From: Candidatus Neomicrothrix sp. UBA2131
GTDB lineage: Bacteria > Actinomycetota > Acidimicrobiia > Acidimicrobiales > MedAcidi-G1
Length of the DNA stretch: 18,813 nt
Assembly (NCBI GenBank): GCA_002329075.1
Contig: DCXR01000057.1
Location: forward strand, 1 to 18,813
Direction of reading: 5' to 3'
The notes under the pieces were generated by a model, which saw only the letters and a program-made list of their open reading frames with translations, did not search any database and was not told where the DNA came from. Below are positions 13,294 to 18,813 of the stretch, piece after piece. The translations under genes were made by a program, and so were the position numbers. The stretch's first letter is position 1, and each line of letters opens with the position of its first letter.

Positions 13294-14652
13294 GTGCAGC
13301 GACGCATCTACGGCATCGAGAACGAATACGGGATCACCTGCACGCTCGACGGCCAGCGGCGCCTCAGCCCCGACGAGGTCGCGCGGTACCTGTTCCGGCG
13401 GGTCGTCCACTGGGGGCGCAGTTCGAACGTCTTCCTGGCCAATGGCGCCCGCCTCTACCTCGACGTCGGCTCCCACCCCGAGTACGCGACCCCCGAATGC
13501 GATTCCGTTTCCGATGTCGTCGCCCACGACAAGGCCGGCGAACGGATCCTCGAGCAACTGCTCCACGGTGCCGAAGACCGACTCAGGGAGGAGGGAATCC
13601 GCGGCGACATCTACCTGTTCAAGAACAACACCGACTCGGCAGGCAACTCCTACGGATGCCACGAGAACTACCTCACCGTCCGCCGCGATGACCAGTCCGA
13701 CTACAAGGAGGTCCTGATCCCATTCCTGGTCAGCCGCCAGATCTACGCCGGAGCCGGCAAGGTCCTCCAGGGAGCACGAGGTGCCAGATACTGCATCAGC
13801 CAACGGGCGGAACACATCTGGGAGGGCGTGTCGAGCGCCACCACCCGTTCGCGGCCCATCATCAACTCGCGCGACGAGCCACACGCCGATGCCGAGCGCT
13901 ACCGGCGCCTGCACGTCATCGTCGGTGACTCGAACATGAGCGAGTACACCGCCTTCCTCAAGGTCGGAGCCTGTGGCCTGTTGCTCCGGATGCTCGAGGA
14001 ACCCTCGGTGCAGCTGCGCGACATGACCCTCGAGAACCCGACCCGGGCGATCCGCGAGATCAGCCAGGACATCACCTGCCGGCGGACGGTCCGCCTCGCC
14101 AACGGCCGCGAGGTGCGCGCCCTCGACATCCAGCGCGAATACCTCGACAGGGCGATCCGATTCTCCGAGCACCACGACCTCGACGAGGAGGAGAAGAAGG
14201 CGCTCGCCATGTGGGAACACTGCCTCGAGGGCATCGAGAGCGATCCCCTCGTCCTCGACCGCGAGTGCGACTGGGTGGCCAAGTACCACCTCATCGAGTC
14301 CTATCGGGATCGCTTCGGGCTTCCCCTCGGCGACTCCCGGGTGGCACTGCTCGACCTGCAGTACCACGACGTCAACCAGGACCGAGGCCTCTACTACCTG
14401 CTCGAGCGGCGCGGGATGGTCGAGCGTGTGGTCGACGACCAGGCCATCACAGATGCGATCGACACCGCACCACAGACGACACGGGCTCGCCTGCGCGGCG
14501 AGTTCATCCGGCGGGCCAAGGAGCGTCGACGCGACTACACGGTGGACTGGGTACACCTCAAGCTCAACGACCAGGCACAGCGGACCGTCCTCTGCAAGGA
14601 TCCGTTCCGCTCGTCCGACGAGCGGGTCGAAAAGTTGATCGAATCGCTCTGA
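13294..14652 (+). CDS. pafA: Pup-protein ligase PafA
   Basis: A 452-residue ATP-dependent ligase that phosphorylates the C-terminal Glu of Pup and joins it to substrate lysines. It shares the glutamine-synthetase-like fold with Dop. Key sites: IENEYGI with E9 and E11 (Mg/ATP), catalytic D57 in YLDVGSHPE, FKNNTDSAGNSYGCHENY near 108-125, SRDEPHAD near 191-198, and the small C-terminal domain ending with EKLIESL. The short N-terminal spacing and lack of the Dop loop separate it from dop. The start is GTG with no ribosome-binding site and lies at the foot of a hairpin. pafB follows after about 80 bases. Confidence 0.97.
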   Translation: MQRRIYGIENEYGITCTLDGQRRLSPDEVARYLFRRVVHWGRSSNVFLANGARLYLDVGSHPEYATPECDSVSDVVAHDKAGERILEQLLHGAEDRLREEGIRGDIYLFKNNTDSAGNSYGCHENYLTVRRDDQSDYKEVLIPFLVSRQIYAGAGKVLQGARGARYCISQRAEHIWEGVSSATTRSRPIINSRDEPHADAERYRRLHVIVGDSNMSEYTAFLKVGACGLLLRMLEEPSVQLRDMTLENPTRAIREISQDITCRRTVRLANGREVRALDIQREYLDRAIRFSEHHDLDEEEKKALAMWEHCLEGIESDPLVLDRECDWVAKYHLIESYRDRFGLPLGDSRVALLDLQYHDVNQDRGLYYLLERRGMVERVVDDQAITDAIDTAPQTTRARLRGEFIRRAKERRRDYTVDWVHLKLNDQAQRTVLCKDPFRSSDERVEKLIESL

Positions 14653-14684
14653 AGCGAACAACCGGAGCACCTGGCTCAGGCACC

Positions 14685-14690
14685 TACCAT
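14685..14690 (+). promoter_or_regulatory. Candidate -10 box (TACCAT) for pafBC
   Basis: TACCAT fits TANNNT in the 82-base pafA-pafB gap. It would start a leader of about 38 bases containing AGGAGG (14716-14721), which is 13 bases before the pafB GTG. It would allow pafBC to respond separately from the proteasome genes. There is no clear -35. Confidence 0.28.
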
Positions 14691-14734
14691 GCAGGACAGT
14701 CCCGTCGGGCTCGCGAGGAGGTCATACAGAGGCG

Positions 14735-15661
14735 GTGGAGAGCAAACTCAGGCGACTGATGAACCTGGTGACGGCACTCCTTCACGCCGAGTGGCCCAAG
14801 ACGCGCGACGAGTTGCGCTCCGGGCTGCGGGAGTACTACTCCGAGAACGACGAGACCTTCCGGCGCCAGTTCGAACGGGACAAGGACGAACTCCGCTCCA
14901 TGGGGATTCCGTTGCTCACGGCATCCTCACCGAACCACGACCCGCCCGTCACTGGCTACCGGATCGACCGGAAGCGCTATCGAGGCAAGGCACCGGACCT
15001 CACACCCGACGAGTTGGCTGCACTCCACCTTGCGAACAGCCTGGTCCGCCTAGGTGGATCACCGGACGAAAACCCGTTCTGGAAGTTGGGGGGGCATCCC
15101 GACAACGCTGACGTGGAGGCAGTTGCGCGGCTCCCCGAGGAGCCCGCCCTCCGGATCCTGATGGATGCAGTCGCCGAACGTCGGACCGCCACGTTCAACT
15201 ACCACGGAGTCGAGCGCGTGCTCGAACCCCACCTCCTCGCCTTCCGGAACGGTCGCTGGCACGTGAAGGGCCACGACCGCACCCGCGGCGAACAGCGGCA
15301 GTTCCGCGTGGACCGTCTCGAATCCGAGGTCGAGCTGGGAGATCCCGACGACTTCGATCGCCCACAACGTGCCTCCCAGGTCGAGGACCGTCCCGCCTGG
15401 CGCTATGGCGACGAGGATCCCGTCACGGCGCGTCTCCTCGTCGACGCTCCCCATGCACCCTGGGTGATCGGCCACCTCGGCGAGTCGACGGTCGTGGAAA
15501 GGAGGGCGGACGGCTCCATCGTCGCCGCCGAGGAGGTCTGCAACCGGGAGGCATTCCGCTCATTCGTGCTCACCTTCCTCGATGGGGCGGAGATCCTCGA
15601 ACCGCCTGAACTGCGCAGGGACCTGGAGGATTGGCTACAGGGGATGGCATGGGCAACCTGA
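14735..15661 (+). CDS. pafB: WYL-domain regulator PafB
   Basis: A 308-residue DNA-binding regulator. Residues 1-60 form a winged helix-turn-helix-like region (LMNLVTALL, TRDELRSGLREYY, FRRQFERDKDELRSMGIPL). The WYL domain runs from about 140 to 210, and the WCX extension follows. In mycobacteria, PafB and PafC together activate the SOS-independent DNA-damage response as RNA-polymerase cofactors, independently of the proteasome despite the gene order. The eponymous WYL triad reads W175-H176-V177 here, whereas PafC keeps WYL. The GTG start matches the family N terminus. It overlaps pafC by 13 bases. Confidence 0.93.
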   Translation: MESKLRRLMNLVTALLHAEWPKTRDELRSGLREYYSENDETFRRQFERDKDELRSMGIPLLTASSPNHDPPVTGYRIDRKRYRGKAPDLTPDELAALHLANSLVRLGGSPDENPFWKLGGHPDNADVEAVARLPEEPALRILMDAVAERRTATFNYHGVERVLEPHLLAFRNGRWHVKGHDRTRGEQRQFRVDRLESEVELGDPDDFDRPQRASQVEDRPAWRYGDEDPVTARLLVDAPHAPWVIGHLGESTVVERRADGSIVAAEEVCNREAFRSFVLTFLDGAEILEPPELRRDLEDWLQGMAWAT

Positions 15662-16602
15662 CGGCCACCGACCGCCTCCGCCGCCTACTGGCGATCATCC
15701 CCTGGGTCGCCGCAGAGGGCGGCATGTCCCTGGAGGAGATCGCTCGCCGGTTCGACTACCCGAGCGAGGACCTGTTCGAGGATCTCTGGAACGTCGTCCA
15801 GATGATCGGCGTCGCCCCCTTCGGCCCCGGCGACATGCTCCTGGCCCAGGTGGATGACGACTGGGTGCACATCGAGTACAGCAGCTGGTTCGCACGACCG
15901 ATGACCCTGCGGCCAGAAGAGGTCCTCCGCCTCCTAGCAGCCGGCCAGTCCGTCGCCGAGTTCTCCACCGGTGACGACCTGGGGCCCCTGGGTCGTGCAC
16001 TCACCAAGCTCTCGGCAATGGTCGATCCGGAGGTACGCGATGCCGTCGACGTACGCCTCGGCGTTGCCGACGACGACCTCCTCGAGGCCCTCCAGCAGGC
16101 AGGGGCCGAGCGACGGACCGTGGAGATCGACTACTACTCGTACGGTCGAGACGAACTGACCACCCGGATCGTCGAGCCCCACGGACTCACCGCCGACATC
16201 GGACACTGGTACCTGTCCGCCCACTGTCGTCTGGCCGACGGACCTCGGGTATTCCGACTCGATCGGATCAGCCGCTACGAGTTGGGCGACGAGACCTACC
16301 CTGAACCGACGGCTCCGGCGGCGGGACCCGAGGGGTTCCTCACAGACGGCGACTACCCGGAGGTCGAGCTCCTGTTGGATGGGAACCTGCACTGGGTGAT
16401 CTCGCAGTATCCGCATCGTGGAATCGAAGAGCAGGCCGACGGCCGCCTCCGGATCCGACTCGCCGTCGCCTCGACAGCATGGCTGGAACGGCTGCTCCTC
16501 CGGCTCGGCACTGCAGCCACCATCCTGGAGGCGCCCGACGGAATGGGTGAGGGACTTCGGGCCTCTGCAGCAGCCCGTGTCCTCAGCCGCTACGAGGGAT
16601 GA
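15649..16602 (+). CDS. pafC: WYL-domain regulator PafC
   Basis: A 317-residue partner of PafB with the same layout: a helix-turn-helix region (TATDRLRRLLAIIPWVAAEGGMSLEEIARRF, split here into DRLRRLLAII and SLEEIARRF at 8-17 and 27-35), a linker, and a WYL domain with WYL at 187-189 in GHWYLSAHCR and FRLDRI at 202-207, then a C-terminal WCX region. Small-ligand or nucleic-acid sensing by WYL is known for the family; the DNA-damage role is inferred from mycobacteria. The ATG at 15649 lies within the end of pafB, so translation is coupled; an in-frame TTG at 15631 is possible but less likely. Confidence 0.93.
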   Translation: MGNLTATDRLRRLLAIIPWVAAEGGMSLEEIARRFDYPSEDLFEDLWNVVQMIGVAPFGPGDMLLAQVDDDWVHIEYSSWFARPMTLRPEEVLRLLAAGQSVAEFSTGDDLGPLGRALTKLSAMVDPEVRDAVDVRLGVADDDLLEALQQAGAERRTVEIDYYSYGRDELTTRIVEPHGLTADIGHWYLSAHCRLADGPRVFRLDRISRYELGDETYPEPTAPAAGPEGFLTDGDYPEVELLLDGNLHWVISQYPHRGIEEQADGRLRIRLAVASTAWLERLLLRLGTAATILEAPDGMGEGLRASAAARVLSRYEG

Positions 16603-16635
16603 GCCGGCTGCACACCGAACTCGGCGGGTGGGGGC

Positions 16636-16641
16636 TAGGTT
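16636..16641 (+). promoter_or_regulatory. Candidate -10 box (TAGGTT) for lepB, leaderless
   Basis: TAGGTT ends 7 bases before the GTG at 16649, with no ribosome-binding site between them. This is the same arrangement as at dop and dacB and supports the long form of the lepB product. Confidence 0.42.
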
Positions 16642-16648
16642 CGGCTCC

Positions 16649-17626
16649 GTGCACGAGGACGGGGACACCGCCGGCGAAGGTGGAGACTGGGCTGAACAGA
16701 TCCTGGAGCGGGCCAAGGCGCGTAGCAGCGGCGAATCGATTCCCGAGCAGCCCCCGGAACCCGAACCCCCGGCCGCCCAGGACGATCAGCCCGAAGCATC
16801 CGACATCCCGGCCCTGGCCCCGTCCGACCCACCGGAAGGCCACTCCCGGCGACCGTCGCTGGCAACGGTGGAAAACCCGAATCCTGACGAAGCAGATGAC
16901 CCGGTCGACGAGTTCGTTCCCTTCGCCGACGCCTACGAGCGTGCCGAGGGCAGGCCTGCGGCCGACGTCTTCGGCGACGACCAACAACTCCCGCCGCACC
17001 TCGCCCTCGAACCGTCCCCGGCAACCGACCTCGACCTGGGAATCCCCGGTACCGCGGCCGGTGCGGCCCGGGGCATTCTGGAATGGGTGGGGGTCATCAT
17101 CGGAGCCCTGGTCGTAGCCCTCCTGGTCAAGCAGTTCCTCTTCGCCGCCTACTACATACCGTCGCCATCGATGCAACCCACCCTGAGCGACGGTGACCGG
17201 ATCGTCGTCAACAAGTTGAGTTACCGGCTGCACGAGGTCAACCGTGGTGATGTCGTGGTGTTCCGGAGGTCCGATCCGGATCCAGAGGGCATCAACGACC
17301 TGATCAAGCGTGTCATCGCCCTTCCCGGAGAGACTGTCGAGGTACTCGACGGGAAGGTCTACGTAAACGGGGGCATGCTCATCGAGCCCTACCTGGCCCC
17401 GGCCACCAGGAACAGCACCGGCGGGTTTCCAATGCTGCCACCCGGTTGCATCGGCGATAGGGATTCCATCAACCGGTGCACCGTTCCGGACGACCACGTG
17501 TTCGTCATGGGGGACAACCGGGGCAACTCCAAGGACAGTCGGTTCTTCGGGCCGGTTGCCGAATCTGACATCGTGGGACGGGCGTTCCTCCGGGTATGGC
17601 CGCTGGGCGACCTCGGGCGCCTCTAG
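16649..17626 (+). CDS. lepB: Signal peptidase I with long cytoplasmic extension
   Basis: A 325-residue membrane-anchored Ser-Lys protease that removes signal peptides of exported proteins. The catalytic Ser is S174 in PSPSMQPTL and the Lys is K220 in LIKRVIALPGE; box E GDNRGNSKDSRFFGPV lies near 288-303. One membrane helix spans about 146-168, directly before the catalytic domain. Residues 1-145 are acidic and Pro-rich, probably disordered and cytoplasmic, much longer than usual. C267 and C277 could form a disulfide in the external domain. The GTG at 16649 is supported by a TAGGTT box 7 bases upstream and by C/G-ending codons through the extension; an internal GTG at 16868 would give a shorter form. 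Convergent with the phosphodiesterase gene 23 bases downstream. Confidence 0.92.
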   Translation: MHEDGDTAGEGGDWAEQILERAKARSSGESIPEQPPEPEPPAAQDDQPEASDIPALAPSDPPEGHSRRPSLATVENPNPDEADDPVDEFVPFADAYERAEGRPAADVFGDDQQLPPHLALEPSPATDLDLGIPGTAAGAARGILEWVGVIIGALVVALLVKQFLFAAYYIPSPSMQPTLSDGDRIVVNKLSYRLHEVNRGDVVVFRRSDPDPEGINDLIKRVIALPGETVEVLDGKVYVNGGMLIEPYLAPATRNSTGGFPMLPPGCIGDRDSINRCTVPDDHVFVMGDNRGNSKDSRFFGPVAESDIVGRAFLRVWPLGDLGRL

Positions 17627-17649
17627 GCGGCCGCTGACCGGGCGATTCC

Positions 17650-18369
17650 TCAGGACTGTCCGGTGGCCGACACGAGTCGGTCCACATGGTCTCCGAAGAT
17701 GCCGTCCATCCCCTGATCCAGGAGTGCGGAGATCTGTCGAGGTTGCTGTGCATCCCAGGCGAGACATTCGAGGCCGAAGCGGTGGAACAGGACGCAGAGG
17801 CCACCGGACCACTCTGTGGCGTGCAGGTTGATCGCATCCACGCCGGCAGCGGCGAGGTCGGCGGCACGGCGTTCTGGCCCCTCGGAGACCCGGTCCATGC
17901 GGGTGGAGTCGACCAGGTGGACCAGCGCATCGATGCGCCTCCAGTCGGCGACCCTGCGCCAGTCCGAATGTGCCAACCAGAGTTCGGCGCAACGTCCGAG
18001 GTTCGCCGCCAGGGCCATGACAGGGGCCGCCGCCGCCGGGTCCTTCACATCCAGGCATACCTGTACGGTCCCGTCCGACACGCCGGGAATGTGCTCATAG
18101 AGATCTGAGAGGCTCGGAACGTGCCGGGGTAACTCGTCCCGACGGTGAGACGAGATCGTCGAACGGCGGAGCCCCCGTCCGACCCGTCCGTCGTGGTCCA
18201 GGACCGGGACACCGTCGGCAGTCAGCCAAACATCGCTCTCGAGACCCGTGGCACCCATCTCGACGGCGTTCCGGAATGCCTCGAGGGTGTTCTCCGGCGC
18301 ATGGGCCCGTCCGCCCCGGTGTGCGAACAACAACGGCGGGGACCGGAGGGGAGCGATCAGCGAGGGCAT
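17650..18369 (-). CDS. Glycerophosphodiester phosphodiesterase (GDPD/UgpQ-like)
   Basis: A 239-residue TIM-barrel hydrolase that splits glycerophosphodiesters from phospholipid turnover into glycerol-3-phosphate and an alcohol. Motifs: HRGG with H17, PENT at 25-28, the metal/catalytic E44 and D46 in LESDVWLTADGVPVLDHD, and catalytic H59. VCLDVKDP near 99 is the later metal-binding strand, where Asp takes the place of the frequent Glu (EIK). No signal peptide is present with the ATG at 18369, so it is probably cytoplasmic like UgpQ. An upstream in-frame extension to 18465 looks non-coding. It interrupts the pafC-tat neighbourhood known from mycobacteria. Confidence 0.9.
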   Translation of the reverse strand: MPSLIAPLRSPPLLFAHRGGRAHAPENTLEAFRNAVEMGATGLESDVWLTADGVPVLDHDGRVGRGLRRSTISSHRRDELPRHVPSLSDLYEHIPGVSDGTVQVCLDVKDPAAAAPVMALAANLGRCAELWLAHSDWRRVADWRRIDALVHLVDSTRMDRVSEGPERRAADLAAAGVDAINLHATEWSGGLCVLFHRFGLECLAWDAQQPRQISALLDQGMDGIFGDHVDRLVSATGQS

Positions 18370-18395
18370 ACCGTCATCCTGCGCCCGCTCAAGCG

Positions 18396-18641
18396 ATCCT
18401 GCAAACGTGTCCTTCCGGTGGGCGGCTGCTCCTCCTGGCCGGCTGCATCGAAGGGCCGGCCGCACTGAACACCGACACCAGGCTGCACACCCACAAGGGG
18501 GACAACGTCCCGTTCCCCGCAGCCATTGCGCTCGAGGAGCGCCTCAGCGCCTCGCGCGGCAGGCCTGCGCCTGTCCAGGCAGCCCCGGCGGACGCCGAAG
18601 CGGCACCTGCTCCCCATTCGCTCCTCCGGAGGCACCGGTAG
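18396..18641 (+). other. Possible lipoprotein frame lacking a standard start
   Basis: The 283-base gap 18370-18652 contains a frame with very strong C/G bias at third codon positions from about 18420 to the TAG at 18639-18641. It reads GGRLLLLAGC, a convincing lipobox, followed by about 60 residues ending LLRRHR. No ATG, GTG or TTG lies shortly upstream in this frame; 18396 is an ATC. A one-base shift near 18410-18425 would join it to the GTG at 18407. It may be a decayed or frameshifted lipoprotein gene, a gene with a rare start, or a sequencing error. No family is recognised. Confidence 0.33.
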
Positions 18642-18644
18642 GCT
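18639..18644 (+). promoter_or_regulatory. Candidate -10 box (TAGGCT) for tatA/B gene
   Basis: TAGGCT ends 8 bases before the ATG at 18653, the leaderless arrangement used elsewhere in the window. The TAG is also the stop codon of the lipoprotein-like frame. A CCGGAGG (18627-18633) lies too far upstream to decide the start. Confidence 0.35.
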
Positions 18645-18652
18645 CACCCCCC

Positions 18653-18813
18653 ATGGGCAACCTCGGCGGTGGCGAAATCCTCGTGCTCCTGCTTGTCGGG
18701 CTCCTGGTCCTCGGCCCTGAGCGCCTCCCGGCCGCCGTCCGCCAGATGGGCAAGGTACTGCGCCAGGTACGCAAGGTCACCGCCGGCTTCCAGGAAGAAC
18801 TGCGTTCGGCAGT
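18653..18813 (+). CDS. tatB: Sec-independent translocase TatA/TatB family, TatB-like (cut by window edge)
   Basis: The first 53 residues are visible. The layout is that of TatA/TatB: a short N terminus with Glu (GGGEILVLLL), one membrane helix at about residues 7-21, the hinge GPERLP, and an amphipathic helix (AAVRQMGKVLRQVRKV). The GPERLP hinge and the following TAGFQEELR are closer to TatB than to TatA, but the distinction needs the missing C terminus. In the twin-arginine system TatB receives folded precursors with TatC. In mycobacteria tatA-tatC follow pafC, so this gene keeps that neighbourhood apart from lepB and the phosphodiesterase. Confidence 0.85.
   Translation, partial: MGNLGGGEILVLLLVGLLVLGPERLPAAVRQMGKVLRQVRKVTAGFQEELRSA

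Noticed and set aside
12985..14670. A 561-codon open frame on the minus strand opposite pafA
   Set aside because: It is a shadow of pafA and prcA in very GC-rich DNA, where stop codons are rare in this antisense phase. The plus-strand protein is unmistakable and the antisense product has no recognisable domain.
17600..17650. A terminator in the 23-base lepB-GDPD gap
   Set aside because: Only a 4-bp stem (CGCC-TCTA-GGCG) across the lepB stop is visible, too weak to call.
1..18813. CRISPR arrays, insertion sequences, tRNA or rRNA genes
   Set aside because: No regularly spaced repeats, transposase-like protein, or tRNA cloverleaf/rRNA-like stretch was seen on reading either strand; this was by eye, not by a covariance search.

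Overview
The window is high-GC, gene-dense bacterial DNA. Its core is a complete Pup-proteasome locus in the order arc/mpa, dop, pup, prcB, prcA, pafA, pafB, pafC. That locus, many GTG starts, and TANNNT boxes placed a few bases before start codons all point to an actinobacterium. The protein sequences diverge clearly from mycobacterial ones, and the TtuA/TtuB pair and the local gene order make a deep-branching lineage such as Acidimicrobiia my best guess; this assignment is inferred and was not computed.

Left part (1-4135): the N-terminal third of a transketolase (minus strand, cut by the window edge), a FIST sensory-domain protein (minus), then on the plus strand a secreted class-C penicillin-binding protein (D-Ala-D-Ala carboxypeptidase) and a stand-alone LON substrate-binding-domain protein. 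The gap between the divergent FIST and dacB genes holds a perfect 11-bp inverted repeat.

Middle-left part (4245-7661): seven plus-strand genes that all overlap by 1-4 bases and so look like one translationally coupled operon. Three small proteins, two of them membrane proteins, are followed by a TtuB-like ubiquitin-fold sulfur carrier, a TtuA-like tRNA 2-thiolation enzyme, the tRNA m1A58 methyltransferase TrmI, and a lipoprotein trypsin-like protease. TtuA/TtuB and TrmI act on neighbouring T-loop bases (54 and 58) in Thermus, so this reads as a tRNA T-loop modification operon. Oddly, TtuB does not end in Gly-Gly: two residues (Ala-Pro) follow it, and the two Gly codons double as the Shine-Dalgarno sequence of ttuA. 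A hairpin terminator and a small minus-strand ferredoxin separate this operon from the next block.

Centre-right part (8173-16602): the Pup-proteasome system. Pup (ending GGE, so already in conjugatable form) is ligated to proteins by PafA, removed by Dop, and read by the ARC/Mpa ATPase. ARC/Mpa threads substrates into the PrcBA 20S core and docks through its C-terminal GQYL. PafB and PafC are the paired WYL-domain regulators. Strong RNA hairpins fill the pup-prcB and prcA-pafA gaps and may set the ratio of the products.

Right edge (16649-18813): signal peptidase I with a roughly 145-residue acidic, Pro-rich cytoplasmic extension, a convergent glycerophosphodiester phosphodiesterase (minus), a possible damaged or unusually started lipoprotein frame, and the start of a TatA/TatB-family translocase gene (cut by the window edge). 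I saw no rRNA, tRNA, CRISPR, insertion sequence or prophage. No gap between genes exceeds 300 bases; the largest (18370-18652) is described below.
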